A stretch of DNA of 10,179 bases, taken from Coriobacteriales bacterium (GTDB lineage Bacteria > Actinomycetota > Coriobacteriia > Coriobacteriales > UBA8131). Below, piece by piece: positions 1 through 6,319 of this stretch (position 1 is the first letter of the stretch; each line of letters starts with the position of its first letter). Where the stretch lies: positions 1-10,179 of the forward strand of contig JAIRXA010000161.1 of NCBI GenBank assembly GCA_031268525.1, read 5' to 3'. The position numbers were made by a program, and so were the translations under genes. The notes under the pieces were generated by a model. That model worked only from the letters and a program-made list of their open reading frames with translations. It was not told where the DNA came from and ran no database searches.

Positions 1-12
1 CCTCTGTCATAC

Positions 13-1383
13 TCAGTCGAGCAGAAAGGCTGAGCCGCGCACTTCTGTGAAAGAACATGCCTGAGCAGGGCAGATCTGCATACAGGCGCTGCATCCGAGG
101 CAGTAGAGCGGGTCGGCGAATATGCTCCGTTCAGGCTCCGCTGTACCTTCTGTCGCGGGTGTCGTCTCGCCTGCGGCCTCGCCTGTGTCTTCCGTCGCAG
201 GTGTCGTCTCGTCTGTGGCTGCGGGCGCCGCCTCGCCTGCGGCCTTGGGTGCCGTCTCGTCTGTGCCTTCCTCCTTCACTTCAGATATGCTCTCGCTCTC
301 TGAGGCTACTTTTGCGTCTATGAAGCGACGGGCACGAACAGGGCAGGCGTCGATACATTCGCCACAGCGTGTACAGAGTGTGTTGTCGGTTGTAGAAACC
401 GTCAGCACCACGTCATCGGCGTGTTCGGAGTTGCGCCCCAGAGCCTCAATCAGGGCATAGCGCACCGGTGCGGCAATGGGTGTTCTGCCAGGGGTTTTGG
501 GCGCTTTGTTGGCGGCCCACAGTCGCGTACGCTCAAAGGTCTGCTTGCGTGCTCGCTGGCGCTGCACCTCGTCGAGCGCCTTGTTGCCGACCTTGGTATT
601 CTCGTCCCAAGAAGCCTTGAGTTCATCGACGAAGCCCGTGAACAATCCGCGTCGATCAACTTCATTGGCGCTCATCAGGTAATCCCGTACATTGGCGCGG
701 TGCACCTGGGGTAGGCCTGAAGCCTCCATCACCAGACCGACCATCTCGCCAGTCCAGTGCTCGGCAATCTCAATCTCATGGCTGAATGTCTCCTCAACGG
801 CGCCAAGGGCGTTTGCGGGGCAATGGTCGCATTGGCCGGGCGGGAGGTATACGAGCAGTTCGGTGAGTCGAGAGACTCCGATTTCGTTGAGCGCCGTAAA
901 CCATATCTCACGCCGTAGCATCGCCAGGCAGGGCACCTTGTAGAGATGCTCGGTCTTGACGGCCTCCTCGATGAGTGCCAGCTCCTGCTCGGCGTATTCG
1001 GGTGCGTCGGTTTCCTTCTCCAGACGCAGCAGTCCCAGAGTTCTCTCGCAGGTGATCGCGAGACGTTCGACGCGCAGGGTCGCCTGTAGAATCAGGCGAT
1101 TGATCTGTTGGATCGTGCGCAGCGAACCAGCCAGTGCGCAGCTTGGGCAGGCGCTGATGCAGGCACCGCACTTGATGCAGTTCGTGTTGGGGTGTGGTCT
1201 GGCGCCCTGTAGGCCGACAAGTGCGTCGACCGGGCAAACCTGTAGGCAGATGTCGCAGGGCGTGGGCTTTTTGGCGCTGCGCAGGCATTGGCTCGCGAGC
1301 ACCGTCAGCTGCCCGAGGCCGAAGTCATTGACGCCCGGATTGCAACGCTTGATGAGCTCAGGTGTAAGAACCGATTTTTCCAT
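13..1383 (-). CDS. Multi-cluster [4Fe-4S] ferredoxin-type protein
   Basis: This 456-residue protein is probably a cytoplasmic electron-transfer protein; its partner is not visible. Near the N-terminus C33 and the run C43-x2-C46-x3-C50-P form one cluster, and C69-x2-C72-x2-C75-x3-C79-P a second. A middle region carries isolated cysteines (C112, C152 in VPCLAML, C185-x2-C188-P), resembling the 'CLA-L ... C-x2-CP' domain seen in some ferredoxin-like proteins. Two more classical motifs lie at C337/340/343/347 and C428/431/434/438. Between those last two is a roughly 60-residue Thr/Glu/Ala/Pro-rich insert (359-419). I chose the ATG at 1381-1383 because upstream residues are not protein-like and derive from a non-coding repeat. 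No clear Shine-Dalgarno precedes it, but a TATACT box lies 6 bases upstream. No signal peptide or membrane helix is seen. The Fe-S assignment is secure; the pathway is unknown. Confidence 0.85.
   Translation of the reverse strand: MEKSVLTPELIKRCNPGVNDFGLGQLTVLASQCLRSAKKPTPCDICLQVCPVDALVGLQGARPHPNTNCIKCGACISACPSCALAGSLRTIQQINRLILQATLRVERLAITCERTLGLLRLEKETDAPEYAEQELALIEEAVKTEHLYKVPCLAMLRREIWFTALNEIGVSRLTELLVYLPPGQCDHCPANALGAVEETFSHEIEIAEHWTGEMVGLVMEASGLPQVHRANVRDYLMSANEVDRRGLFTGFVDELKASWDENTKVGNKALDEVQRQRARKQTFERTRLWAANKAPKTPGRTPIAAPVRYALIEALGRNSEHADDVVLTVSTTDNTLCTRCGECIDACPVRARRFIDAKVASESESISEVKEEGTDETAPKAAGEAAPAATDETTPATEDTGEAAGETTPATEGTAEPERSIFADPLYCLGCSACMQICPAQACSFTEVRGSAFLLD
127..309 (-). 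repeat. Low-complexity acidic repeat insert in the Fe-S protein
   Basis: This in-frame segment encodes residues 359-419, rich in Thr, Glu, Ala and Pro. Degenerate units of the type (D/G)-E-T-x-P-x-A-x start near residues 375, 391 and 405. It separates the third and fourth classical cluster motifs, which in most ferredoxin folds are only about 20-30 residues apart. It probably grew by slippage and acts as a flexible acidic linker. Confidence 0.6.
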
Positions 1384-1389
1384 GGTGAC

Positions 1390-1395
1390 AGTATA
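1390..1395 (-). promoter_or_regulatory. Possible -10 box of the Fe-S gene, leaderless type
   Basis: On the minus strand TATACT ends 6 bases before the ATG of the Fe-S protein. No Shine-Dalgarno motif is visible between them. A -10 box at this distance would start transcription at or next to the A of the ATG, as in leaderless actinobacterial genes. No good -35 hexamer is seen, so the call is tentative. Confidence 0.35.
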
Positions 1396-1537
1396 CCGTA
1401 GGGAACGCACTTGCCGAGACGTGCCGAGAACCCGCTGCAGATTGCAGGTGCATGCCCGTTCGTATACGGTCGGCAGTTCTTCGCTGAGCACGCATTGTCC
1501 AGAGATGATAGAGTAGATGAGGCGCTTGCGGCACTGC

Positions 1538-1668
1538 TCGCAGGTTCCGCCAGGCGTAGGGGCGGGCTCTGACCGCCCGCATGAATACGAGCAGCTCGCA
1601 GGTTCCGCAAGGTGTAGAGGCGGACTCGCAGGTTCCGCCAGGCGTAGGGGCGGACTTTGTCCGCCCGC
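1538..1668. repeat. Three-copy dispersed repeat with GC-rich hairpins
   Basis: Three related units lie in the divergent spacer at 1538-1580, 1596-1625 and 1626-1668. Each begins TCGCAGGTTCCGC and continues into a GTAGGGGCGG-type segment. Units 1 and 3 end in an inverted repeat. In unit 3 this is GGGCGGAC (1648-1655), a TTT loop and GTCCGCCC (1659-1666), a perfect 8-bp stem. Unit 2 is truncated at the stem and abuts unit 3. The hairpin of unit 1 (17 bases, 1563-1579) recurs exactly, on the opposite strand, at 9885-9901. The 1384-1683 spacer holds nothing else recognisable apart from the promoter and ribosome-binding signals. Unit 3 ends just before the mazG ribosome-binding site, so it probably lies in the mazG leader. 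Confidence 0.85.
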
Positions 1669-1683
1669 TGGAGAAAGGCAAAG

Positions 1684-2616
1684 ATGAACGCTACCACGCA
1701 TGCCACGACGCACGGCACCACGCAGCACACCGCAGACCCTCTTTCACTCGGCGAGACATTCGAGCGCTTCGCGGCAGTCATCGCGAGGCTGCGTGCGCCA
1801 GATGGCTGCCCTTGGGATCGCGAACAGACGCATGCCTCAATCGCTCGCAACATGATCGAGGAGGCCTATGAGGCGGTCGACGCCATCGAACGCGCCGACA
1901 CGGACGATCTGCGCGAGGAGCTTGGTGACGTGTTGCTTCAGGTGGTCTTGCAATCTCAGATTGCGGCGGAGGCAGGCGAGTTTGCGCTTGCTGAGGTCAT
2001 AGCCGACATCACGGACAAGATGATACGTCGACATCCGCACGTCTTCGGTGATGAAGTCGCCTTCGCGGCGGCTCACCTTACGCCTGAGGAAATCGAACGC
2101 ATCCATTCCGTGACGACCGCCGATGAGGTGCTCGGCCTCTGGGACGCGATCAAGCTTGTTGAGAAGCAGCGCAAGGCCCAGCTTCGTGCGGCGAAAGGCA
2201 CTCCAATCGAGGGACTGCTTGACGGCGTGCCCGCAGGACTGCCTGCCCTCATGCAGGCGCAGGATATCAGCCGTAAGGCGGTCTCTGTGGGGTTTGAATG
2301 GGAGGACCTGCGCGCGGTCTGGCAGCAGGTTGCCAGCGAGATCGAGGAGTACCGCGAAGCCGAGCCGGGATCAGAGCATGCTGCAGAGGAGTTTGGTGAT
2401 ATTCTTTTTTCCTTGGTCAATGTCGCTCGCAAGCAGGGCATTGACGCTGAGAGCGCCCTGCGGCTCTCCTGCCGCAAGTTCCGGTCTCGATGGGCTATGA
2501 TGGAGACGTACGCCAATCAGGCGGGTTGCCACATCTCAAGCTACTCCACCGAGGACTTGGAGGGATTGTGGCAGCGCGCCAAACGTGCGTTAGATGGAGC
2601 GGCGGGCTCAACGTGA
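1684..2616 (+). CDS. mazG: Nucleoside triphosphate pyrophosphohydrolase MazG
   Basis: MazG hydrolyses (d)NTPs to the monophosphate and pyrophosphate, a cytoplasmic house-cleaning activity. The protein is 310 residues and has the usual tandem arrangement. The first MazG domain (about 25-125) has LRAPDGCPWDREQTH at 36-50, the metal-binding E60-x2-E63 and E79-x2-D82, and RRHPHVFGD at 115-123. The second domain (about 185-280) has E222-x2-E225 and E236-x2-D239. The ATG at 1684 is preceded by GGAGAAAGG (1670-1678). An in-frame ATG at 1657 lies inside the repeat hairpin and is less likely. Residues 2-16 are an unusual Thr/His-rich extension. Linkage of mazG and eno also occurs in mycobacteria, where a lipoprotein gene separates them; here eno follows after 45 bases. 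The 3' end is partly duplicated just before eno. Confidence 0.95.
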   Translation: MNATTHATTHGTTQHTADPLSLGETFERFAAVIARLRAPDGCPWDREQTHASIARNMIEEAYEAVDAIERADTDDLREELGDVLLQVVLQSQIAAEAGEFALAEVIADITDKMIRRHPHVFGDEVAFAAAHLTPEEIERIHSVTTADEVLGLWDAIKLVEKQRKAQLRAAKGTPIEGLLDGVPAGLPALMQAQDISRKAVSVGFEWEDLRAVWQQVASEIEEYREAEPGSEHAAEEFGDILFSLVNVARKQGIDAESALRLSCRKFRSRWAMMETYANQAGCHISSYSTEDLEGLWQRAKRALDGAAGST

Positions 2617-2643
2617 GACAGATGTGGCAGCGCGCCAAACGTG
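2567..2643 (+). repeat. 21-bp direct repeat at the mazG-eno junction
   Basis: An identical 21-base sequence beginning TGTGGCAGCGCGCC occurs at 2567-2587, inside the mazG 3' end (encoding LWQRAK), and at 2623-2643, in the mazG-eno spacer. The period is 56 bases. It looks like a local duplication of the mazG tail that lengthened the spacer. Confidence 0.9.
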
Positions 2644-2661
2644 AGTCGGAAGGAGAACAAC

Positions 2662-3951
2662 ATGTCCAGCATCATTGATATCTATGGTCGTGAGATACTC
2701 GACTCGCGGGGCAACCCGACCGTGGAAGTCGAGGTCGTTTTGGATGACGGCTCCTTTGGGCGTGCCGCTGTGCCCTCGGGCGCCTCGACCGGCGCCTTTG
2801 AGGCCTGTGAGTTGCGCGATAGCGAGAGCGCCCGCTACCTGGGCAAGGGCGTACGGGCTGCCGTGGATCACGTCAACGGGGAGATCGCCGATGCCTTGGT
2901 GGGTATGGACGCCACCGACCAGCGGGCGATCGACGCCGAACTGATCGAACTTGACGGAACTTCCAACAAGACACGGCTGGGCGCCAATGCCCTCCTCGGC
3001 GCCTCGCTGGCGACCGCCAAGGCAGCGGCGGAATCCACCGAGTTGACCCTGTATTCCTACCTTGGTGGTGCGAACGCACACCTCATTCCCACGCCGATGA
3101 TGAATGTGCTCAACGGTGGAGTGCACGCCGACAACAATGTGGACTTTCAGGAGTTCATGATCATGCCGGTCGGCGCATCCACCTTCGCCGAGGCTCTGCG
3201 CTGGTGTTCGGAGATATACCATACGCTCAAAGGGGTGCTCAAAGCGCGCGGCCTGTCGGCAGCGGTTGGCGACGAAGGGGGTTTCGCGCCCAACCTTGCG
3301 ACCAATGAAGAGCCGCTTGCGCTGCTGTCTGAGGCGGTCGAGAAAGCCGGTTACACCCTTGGTGAACAGCTTGTCTTCGCGATGGATCCCGCCGCGACCG
3401 AGTTCTTCGACGCCGAGCGCAAGGTCTATGTGCTGGCGGGGGAGGGTCGTGAGTTGAGCGTCGCCCAAATGGTCGATTACTGGGAGGCGCTGATCGAGAA
3501 GTACCCGATCATCTCGCTCGAGGACGGCATGGCAGAGGAGGATTGGGAAGGCTGGAAGCTGCTCACCGAACGCGTTGGCAAGCGCGTACAGCTGGTTGGC
3601 GACGATCTCTTTGTCACGAACAAGACGCGCCTACTGAAGGGCATCGAGCTCGGCGTCGCAAACTCCATCCTCATCAAACTCAACCAGATCGGCTCGCTTA
3701 CCGAGACTCTGGAGACGATCGAGTGCGCCAAACAGGCAGGCTATACCTGCGTCATCTCGCATCGTTCCGGCGAGACCGAGGACGTGACTCTGGCCGATCT
3801 TGCTGTAGCCGTCAACGCCGGGCAGATCAAATCGGGAGCGCCAGCACGATCTGATCGTGTGGCCAAGTATAATGAGTTGCTCCGTATCGAGGAGGAGCTT
3901 GGCGATGCGGCACGCTATGCGGGACGCGAAGCCTTCTACAACCTGAGGTAA
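2662..3951 (+). CDS. eno: Enolase (phosphopyruvate hydratase)
   Basis: Enolase interconverts 2-phosphoglycerate and phosphoenolpyruvate in glycolysis and gluconeogenesis. The 429-residue protein is close to the bacterial norm (E. coli 432). Diagnostic motifs are present: DSRGNPTVEVEV near the start, the flexible-loop SGASTG at 39-44, VGDEGGFAPNL, SLEDGMAEEDWEGW, VGDDLFVTN, the family signature ILIKLNQIGSLTET, and SHRSGETED. No catalytic segment is missing. I chose the ATG at 2662 because AGGAG (2651-2655) lies 6 bases upstream. A GTG at 2641 is in frame but falls inside the 21-bp duplicated segment. Because only 45 bases separate it from mazG, co-transcription is likely. Confidence 0.98.
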   Translation: MSSIIDIYGREILDSRGNPTVEVEVVLDDGSFGRAAVPSGASTGAFEACELRDSESARYLGKGVRAAVDHVNGEIADALVGMDATDQRAIDAELIELDGTSNKTRLGANALLGASLATAKAAAESTELTLYSYLGGANAHLIPTPMMNVLNGGVHADNNVDFQEFMIMPVGASTFAEALRWCSEIYHTLKGVLKARGLSAAVGDEGGFAPNLATNEEPLALLSEAVEKAGYTLGEQLVFAMDPAATEFFDAERKVYVLAGEGRELSVAQMVDYWEALIEKYPIISLEDGMAEEDWEGWKLLTERVGKRVQLVGDDLFVTNKTRLLKGIELGVANSILIKLNQIGSLTETLETIECAKQAGYTCVISHRSGETEDVTLADLAVAVNAGQIKSGAPARSDRVAKYNELLRIEEELGDAARYAGREAFYNLR

Positions 3952-4009
3952 GGCTCTCTCAAAGCTTGCCGCCTATCGTGCGGTTTGCCCGAGGAGCCCA
4001 GTCAAGCGA
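3952..4009 (+). promoter_or_regulatory. Spacer between eno and the prenyl synthase, possible RBS-masking stem
   Basis: This 58-base spacer holds the probable ribosome-binding site GAGGAG (3991-3996). GGCTC at 3952-3956 can pair with GAGCC at 3994-3998, with one further wobble pair, covering part of that site. A smaller CCGC/GCGG stem sits inside. There is no T-run, so I do not call a terminator. Masking of the site is a guess from base pairing only. Confidence 0.25.
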
Positions 4010-5068
4010 ATGCGAGCCATGACGGATACAGCACAAAAAACCGCAAGCCCGCCAGCGGCATTTGAGGATTACCTCAACGCCAGAGCAGAACGTATGAATA
4101 CTCTGGTAGCCAGTTACTTTTCAGGGGTGGCCCAGGGCTCGACAGCGGATATGAAGCGCTACCTCTATGAGCCGCTCGCGGCCTACTCCGCGAACGGAGG
4201 AAAGCGTCATCGTCCGCTGATCTGCACGCTTGCCTGTGAGGCGGTTGGCGGCGATCCCGACCGCGCGGCAGCCGCGGCTGCCGCCATTGAGCACTTTCAT
4301 ACGGCGGCGCTGATCCATGATGATATCGCCGATGAATCCCTTCTGCGTCGAGGCGAGCCCTGTATGCATCTCACGCAGGGAGAAGGTCTGGCGATCAACG
4401 CGGGCGATCTGGCGCTCTCGCAGGTCACGGGACTCGTTGTGGAAGACATGAGCCTTAGCGACGCAATCAAGCTGCGCGTACTGGATGAGCTTGTACAGAT
4501 GACGCAGCGAACCATTGAGGGTCAGGCGCTTGACATCGGTTGGGCGCGAGACGGACGTTTTGACATCCGCGTAGAAGACTATCTCATCATGGCCACCCAT
4601 AAGACCGCGTACTACTCCGGGGCTACCCCGCTTGCTGTCGGCGCAATCATTGGTGGTGGCAATGAGACGCAGATCGAGGCGCTGCGGTCCTTTGGCCTGT
4701 CAAGCGGCCTTGCCTTCCAGATACAAGACGATCTGCTCAATCTCATCGGGACAAAAGAGTCGACGAAAAAGGACTTCCGCTCCGACATCACGGAGGGTAA
4801 GCGCACTCTGATCGCGGTACACGCCATCCAACATTCCGAGCGTTCGGACGAGCTGGTTGAGTTGCTCTCGACGCATGTCAGCGCAGTCGATGATCTCGCC
4901 CGTGTCGTGGCGCTCATGGATGCTGCCGGTTCGCTTGCCTTTGCACACGATTATGCTATTAAGTTAGTGAATAAGGCAAAATCTGAACTCTCAGAGGTCT
5001 TGCTTGCCAGCCGGGCACGCGAGTTGCTCCTGACCATGGCCGACTATTTCATCGCACGGATGAGCTGA
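4010..5068 (+). CDS. Trans-isoprenyl diphosphate synthase, likely long-chain
   Basis: This 352-residue cytoplasmic enzyme of the polyprenyl synthetase family condenses isopentenyl diphosphate onto an allylic diphosphate. It has GGKRHRP at 63-69, the first Asp-rich motif D104-D105-x2-D108 in LIHDDIAD, the second in FQIQDDLLNL (D240-D241, with N244 where many enzymes have a third Asp), and DITEGK at 259-264. The residues four and five before the first motif are both Ala. The HTAALIHDD context resembles long-chain enzymes of the IspB type more than farnesyl synthases, so a quinone side chain is a reasonable inference. The start at 4010 is 13 bases after GAGGAG; the ATG at 4019 is an alternative. 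It stops 8 bases before the next gene, which implies translational coupling. Confidence 0.9.
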   Translation: MRAMTDTAQKTASPPAAFEDYLNARAERMNTLVASYFSGVAQGSTADMKRYLYEPLAAYSANGGKRHRPLICTLACEAVGGDPDRAAAAAAAIEHFHTAALIHDDIADESLLRRGEPCMHLTQGEGLAINAGDLALSQVTGLVVEDMSLSDAIKLRVLDELVQMTQRTIEGQALDIGWARDGRFDIRVEDYLIMATHKTAYYSGATPLAVGAIIGGGNETQIEALRSFGLSSGLAFQIQDDLLNLIGTKESTKKDFRSDITEGKRTLIAVHAIQHSERSDELVELLSTHVSAVDDLARVVALMDAAGSLAFAHDYAIKLVNKAKSELSEVLLASRARELLLTMADYFIARMS

Positions 5069-5076
5069 GGAAAAGG

Positions 5077-6090
5077 TTGGCCACGAGTACTGTCATGCCA
5101 ATGTCAAGCAACATAAGGGCTGGTCAGGAGGGCGCTGCCGTCCGCGATGTCCAGTCCCGCCTTGCCTTGCTCGGCTTTGATCTCGGCAAGGAGGTGGATG
5201 AGGGTATCTTCGGTCCGCTCACAGCCCGTGCGGTCAGCGAGTTTCGTCTACGGGTCGGACTTGCGGGTAAGCAGGTTGTTGACGCGGATGCCTGGGCAGC
5301 GCTGGTCGATGAGACCTTCGTCTTCGGTGATCGCGTTCTGTACCTGCGTATGCCACATTTTCATGGGCGCGATGTCAACACTTTGCAAATTGCTCTTGTC
5401 TCGCTGGGCTTCAGCTGTACGCCCGACGGCATCTTTGGTGTTCACACCGAGCGAGCGGTGCGTGAGTTTCAGATGAATGTCGGTTTCAGGGGCGATGGGA
5501 TTGTTGGGGATGCAAGCTATGCCGCCATCAACCGTTTACGTCATGCCTGGGAGGGGCGTGACATGATAGCACTTGGCGATCGACCGCTTGGCTTCGCGCG
5601 AGCAGCCGCCGTGTTGGAGAATACGCCGATCTGCATTTTTGGGACGGATGCGACCGGACGTGCCATCGCCGATCGCATCTCAAATCTGGCGGCGGCAACG
5701 ACTCCAGCATCGCGGGTTGTCAGCGCTCCGTCACTCGATCAGGTGCCCTCGTCGGCAACCCTCATGGTGCAGCTTGCTGCCGCGGGCGATCATTCTGCGC
5801 GTGAGAACGAAGCAAGCAGTGGCCGCGATGATCCACGTGCCACCCCCCAGGCTGATGATCCACGTGCCACCCCCCAGGTCGTCTATGACAGCGACATCAC
5901 GATCAACACCCGTTTGCGCACCGCACTGGAGATGTGCGTTCCCGGCAAGTTGGAGATGTGCGTCCCCGGTAAGGCACGCATCACGGTACGTCTTGCCATC
6001 GCTCCAGACGACGGCAAGGCCTTCTCCCCACGCGAGGAGCAGCACGCAGCGATTATCCTGCTTGACGCCCTGTGTGAGGCTTTTGGATAG
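5077..6090 (+). CDS. Tandem peptidoglycan-binding-domain protein, possible degenerate amidase
   Basis: The 337-residue protein begins with two PG_binding_1-type repeats, about residues 16-78 and 92-154. Each has the pattern 'DVQ-x-L-LGF ... DGIFG-T-AV-EFQ-x-VG', with GDRVLYLR between them. This resembles N-terminal halves of actinobacterial cell-wall amidases such as CwlM. The remaining about 180 residues do not show amidase zinc-ligand motifs (no DPGHGG, no SLHxN). They keep only a suggestive alternation of helices and strands, with SSATLMVQLAAAG in about the place of an 'ADL-VSLH' strand. Two in-frame tandem duplications lie in this half. There is no signal peptide or membrane helix, so it may be cytoplasmic. 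I start at TTG 5077 because AGGA (5068-5071) is 5 bases upstream; ATG 5095 or 5101 are alternatives. Function is unproven: a regulator of wall synthesis is possible. Confidence 0.75.
   Translation: MATSTVMPMSSNIRAGQEGAAVRDVQSRLALLGFDLGKEVDEGIFGPLTARAVSEFRLRVGLAGKQVVDADAWAALVDETFVFGDRVLYLRMPHFHGRDVNTLQIALVSLGFSCTPDGIFGVHTERAVREFQMNVGFRGDGIVGDASYAAINRLRHAWEGRDMIALGDRPLGFARAAAVLENTPICIFGTDATGRAIADRISNLAAATTPASRVVSAPSLDQVPSSATLMVQLAAAGDHSARENEASSGRDDPRATPQADDPRATPQVVYDSDITINTRLRTALEMCVPGKLEMCVPGKARITVRLAIAPDDGKAFSPREEQHAAIILLDALCEAFG
5827..5877 (+). repeat. Exact 24-bp direct repeat, period 27
   Basis: Bases 5827-5850 and 5854-5877 are identical and encode DDPRATPQ twice (residues 251-258 and 260-267) within the peptidoglycan-binding protein. 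The period is 27, so the frame is kept. Complete identity suggests a recent duplication. Each copy contains a run of six C. Confidence 0.9.
5926..5973 (+). repeat. Tandem 24-bp duplication encoding LEMCVPGK twice
   Basis: Two adjacent 24-base units (5926-5949 and 5950-5973) encode the same eight residues, LEMCVPGK. They differ at three bases, all silent (Leu, Val and Gly codons). This pattern suggests an older duplication than the one at 5827, kept under protein-level constraint or too recent for replacement changes. Confidence 0.9.
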
Positions 6091-6203
6091 CTTTGCCCCT
6101 CTATCTGCGCGAGGCATCTACTGTTTGTGGCAGTCGTATCTCAATCACAAAAATCAAGCTATCCATCATAAGCAGAGCCCAGTTGCAGGGAAAACGCAAA
6201 GAC

Positions 6204-6238
6204 TACCCATTATGGGTAATCCCTCTCACCCGTAATGG
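6204..6238 (+). promoter_or_regulatory. Two operator-like sites upstream of the flavoreductase
   Basis: TACCCAT (6204-6210), one T, then ATGGGTA (6212-6218) form a 15-base odd palindrome. Read on the minus strand it contains ACCCATAATGG; a near-identical ACCCGTAATGG lies on the plus strand at 6228-6238. The two centres are about 22 bases apart, roughly two helical turns. They sit some 30-60 bases upstream of a candidate -10 box. They could bind the LuxR-type regulator encoded downstream, but no such link can be shown from sequence. The rest of the 6091-6319 spacer shows no gene or terminator. Confidence 0.4.
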
Positions 6239-6265
6239 AGATTATCTCGTGGCAGAAATACGCCC

Positions 6266-6271
6266 TACAAT
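6266..6271 (+). promoter_or_regulatory. Candidate -10 box for the flavoreductase gene
   Basis: TACAAT matches the bacterial -10 consensus at five of six positions and lies 48 bases before the start codon. No recognisable -35 hexamer occurs 16-18 bases upstream. That would fit an activator-dependent promoter, with the palindromic sites at 6204-6238 as the activator site. Tentative. Confidence 0.35.
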
Positions 6272-6319
6272 GTGGCGCGCTTGTGGATCGTATTGGCACA
6301 GAGAAACAGAGGAGGAACT

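Noticed and set aside
956..1516. 186-codon plus-strand frame opposite the Fe-S protein
   Set aside because: It is the antisense shadow of the ferredoxin gene; no family features and no start signals.
1538..1668. CRISPR array
   Set aside because: Only three degenerate units, irregular spacing with two units directly abutting, and hairpins typical of dispersed intergenic repeats.
1384..1728. Continuation of the minus-strand Fe-S reading frame 115 codons upstream of the ATG at 1383
   Set aside because: The extra residues derive from the dispersed repeat units (SPPLRLAEPAS-type repeats) and have no ferredoxin character; the frame is open by chance.
3952..4009. Intrinsic terminator between eno and the prenyl synthase
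   Set aside because: The stems are short and imperfect, with no T-run; read-through in an operon is more likely.
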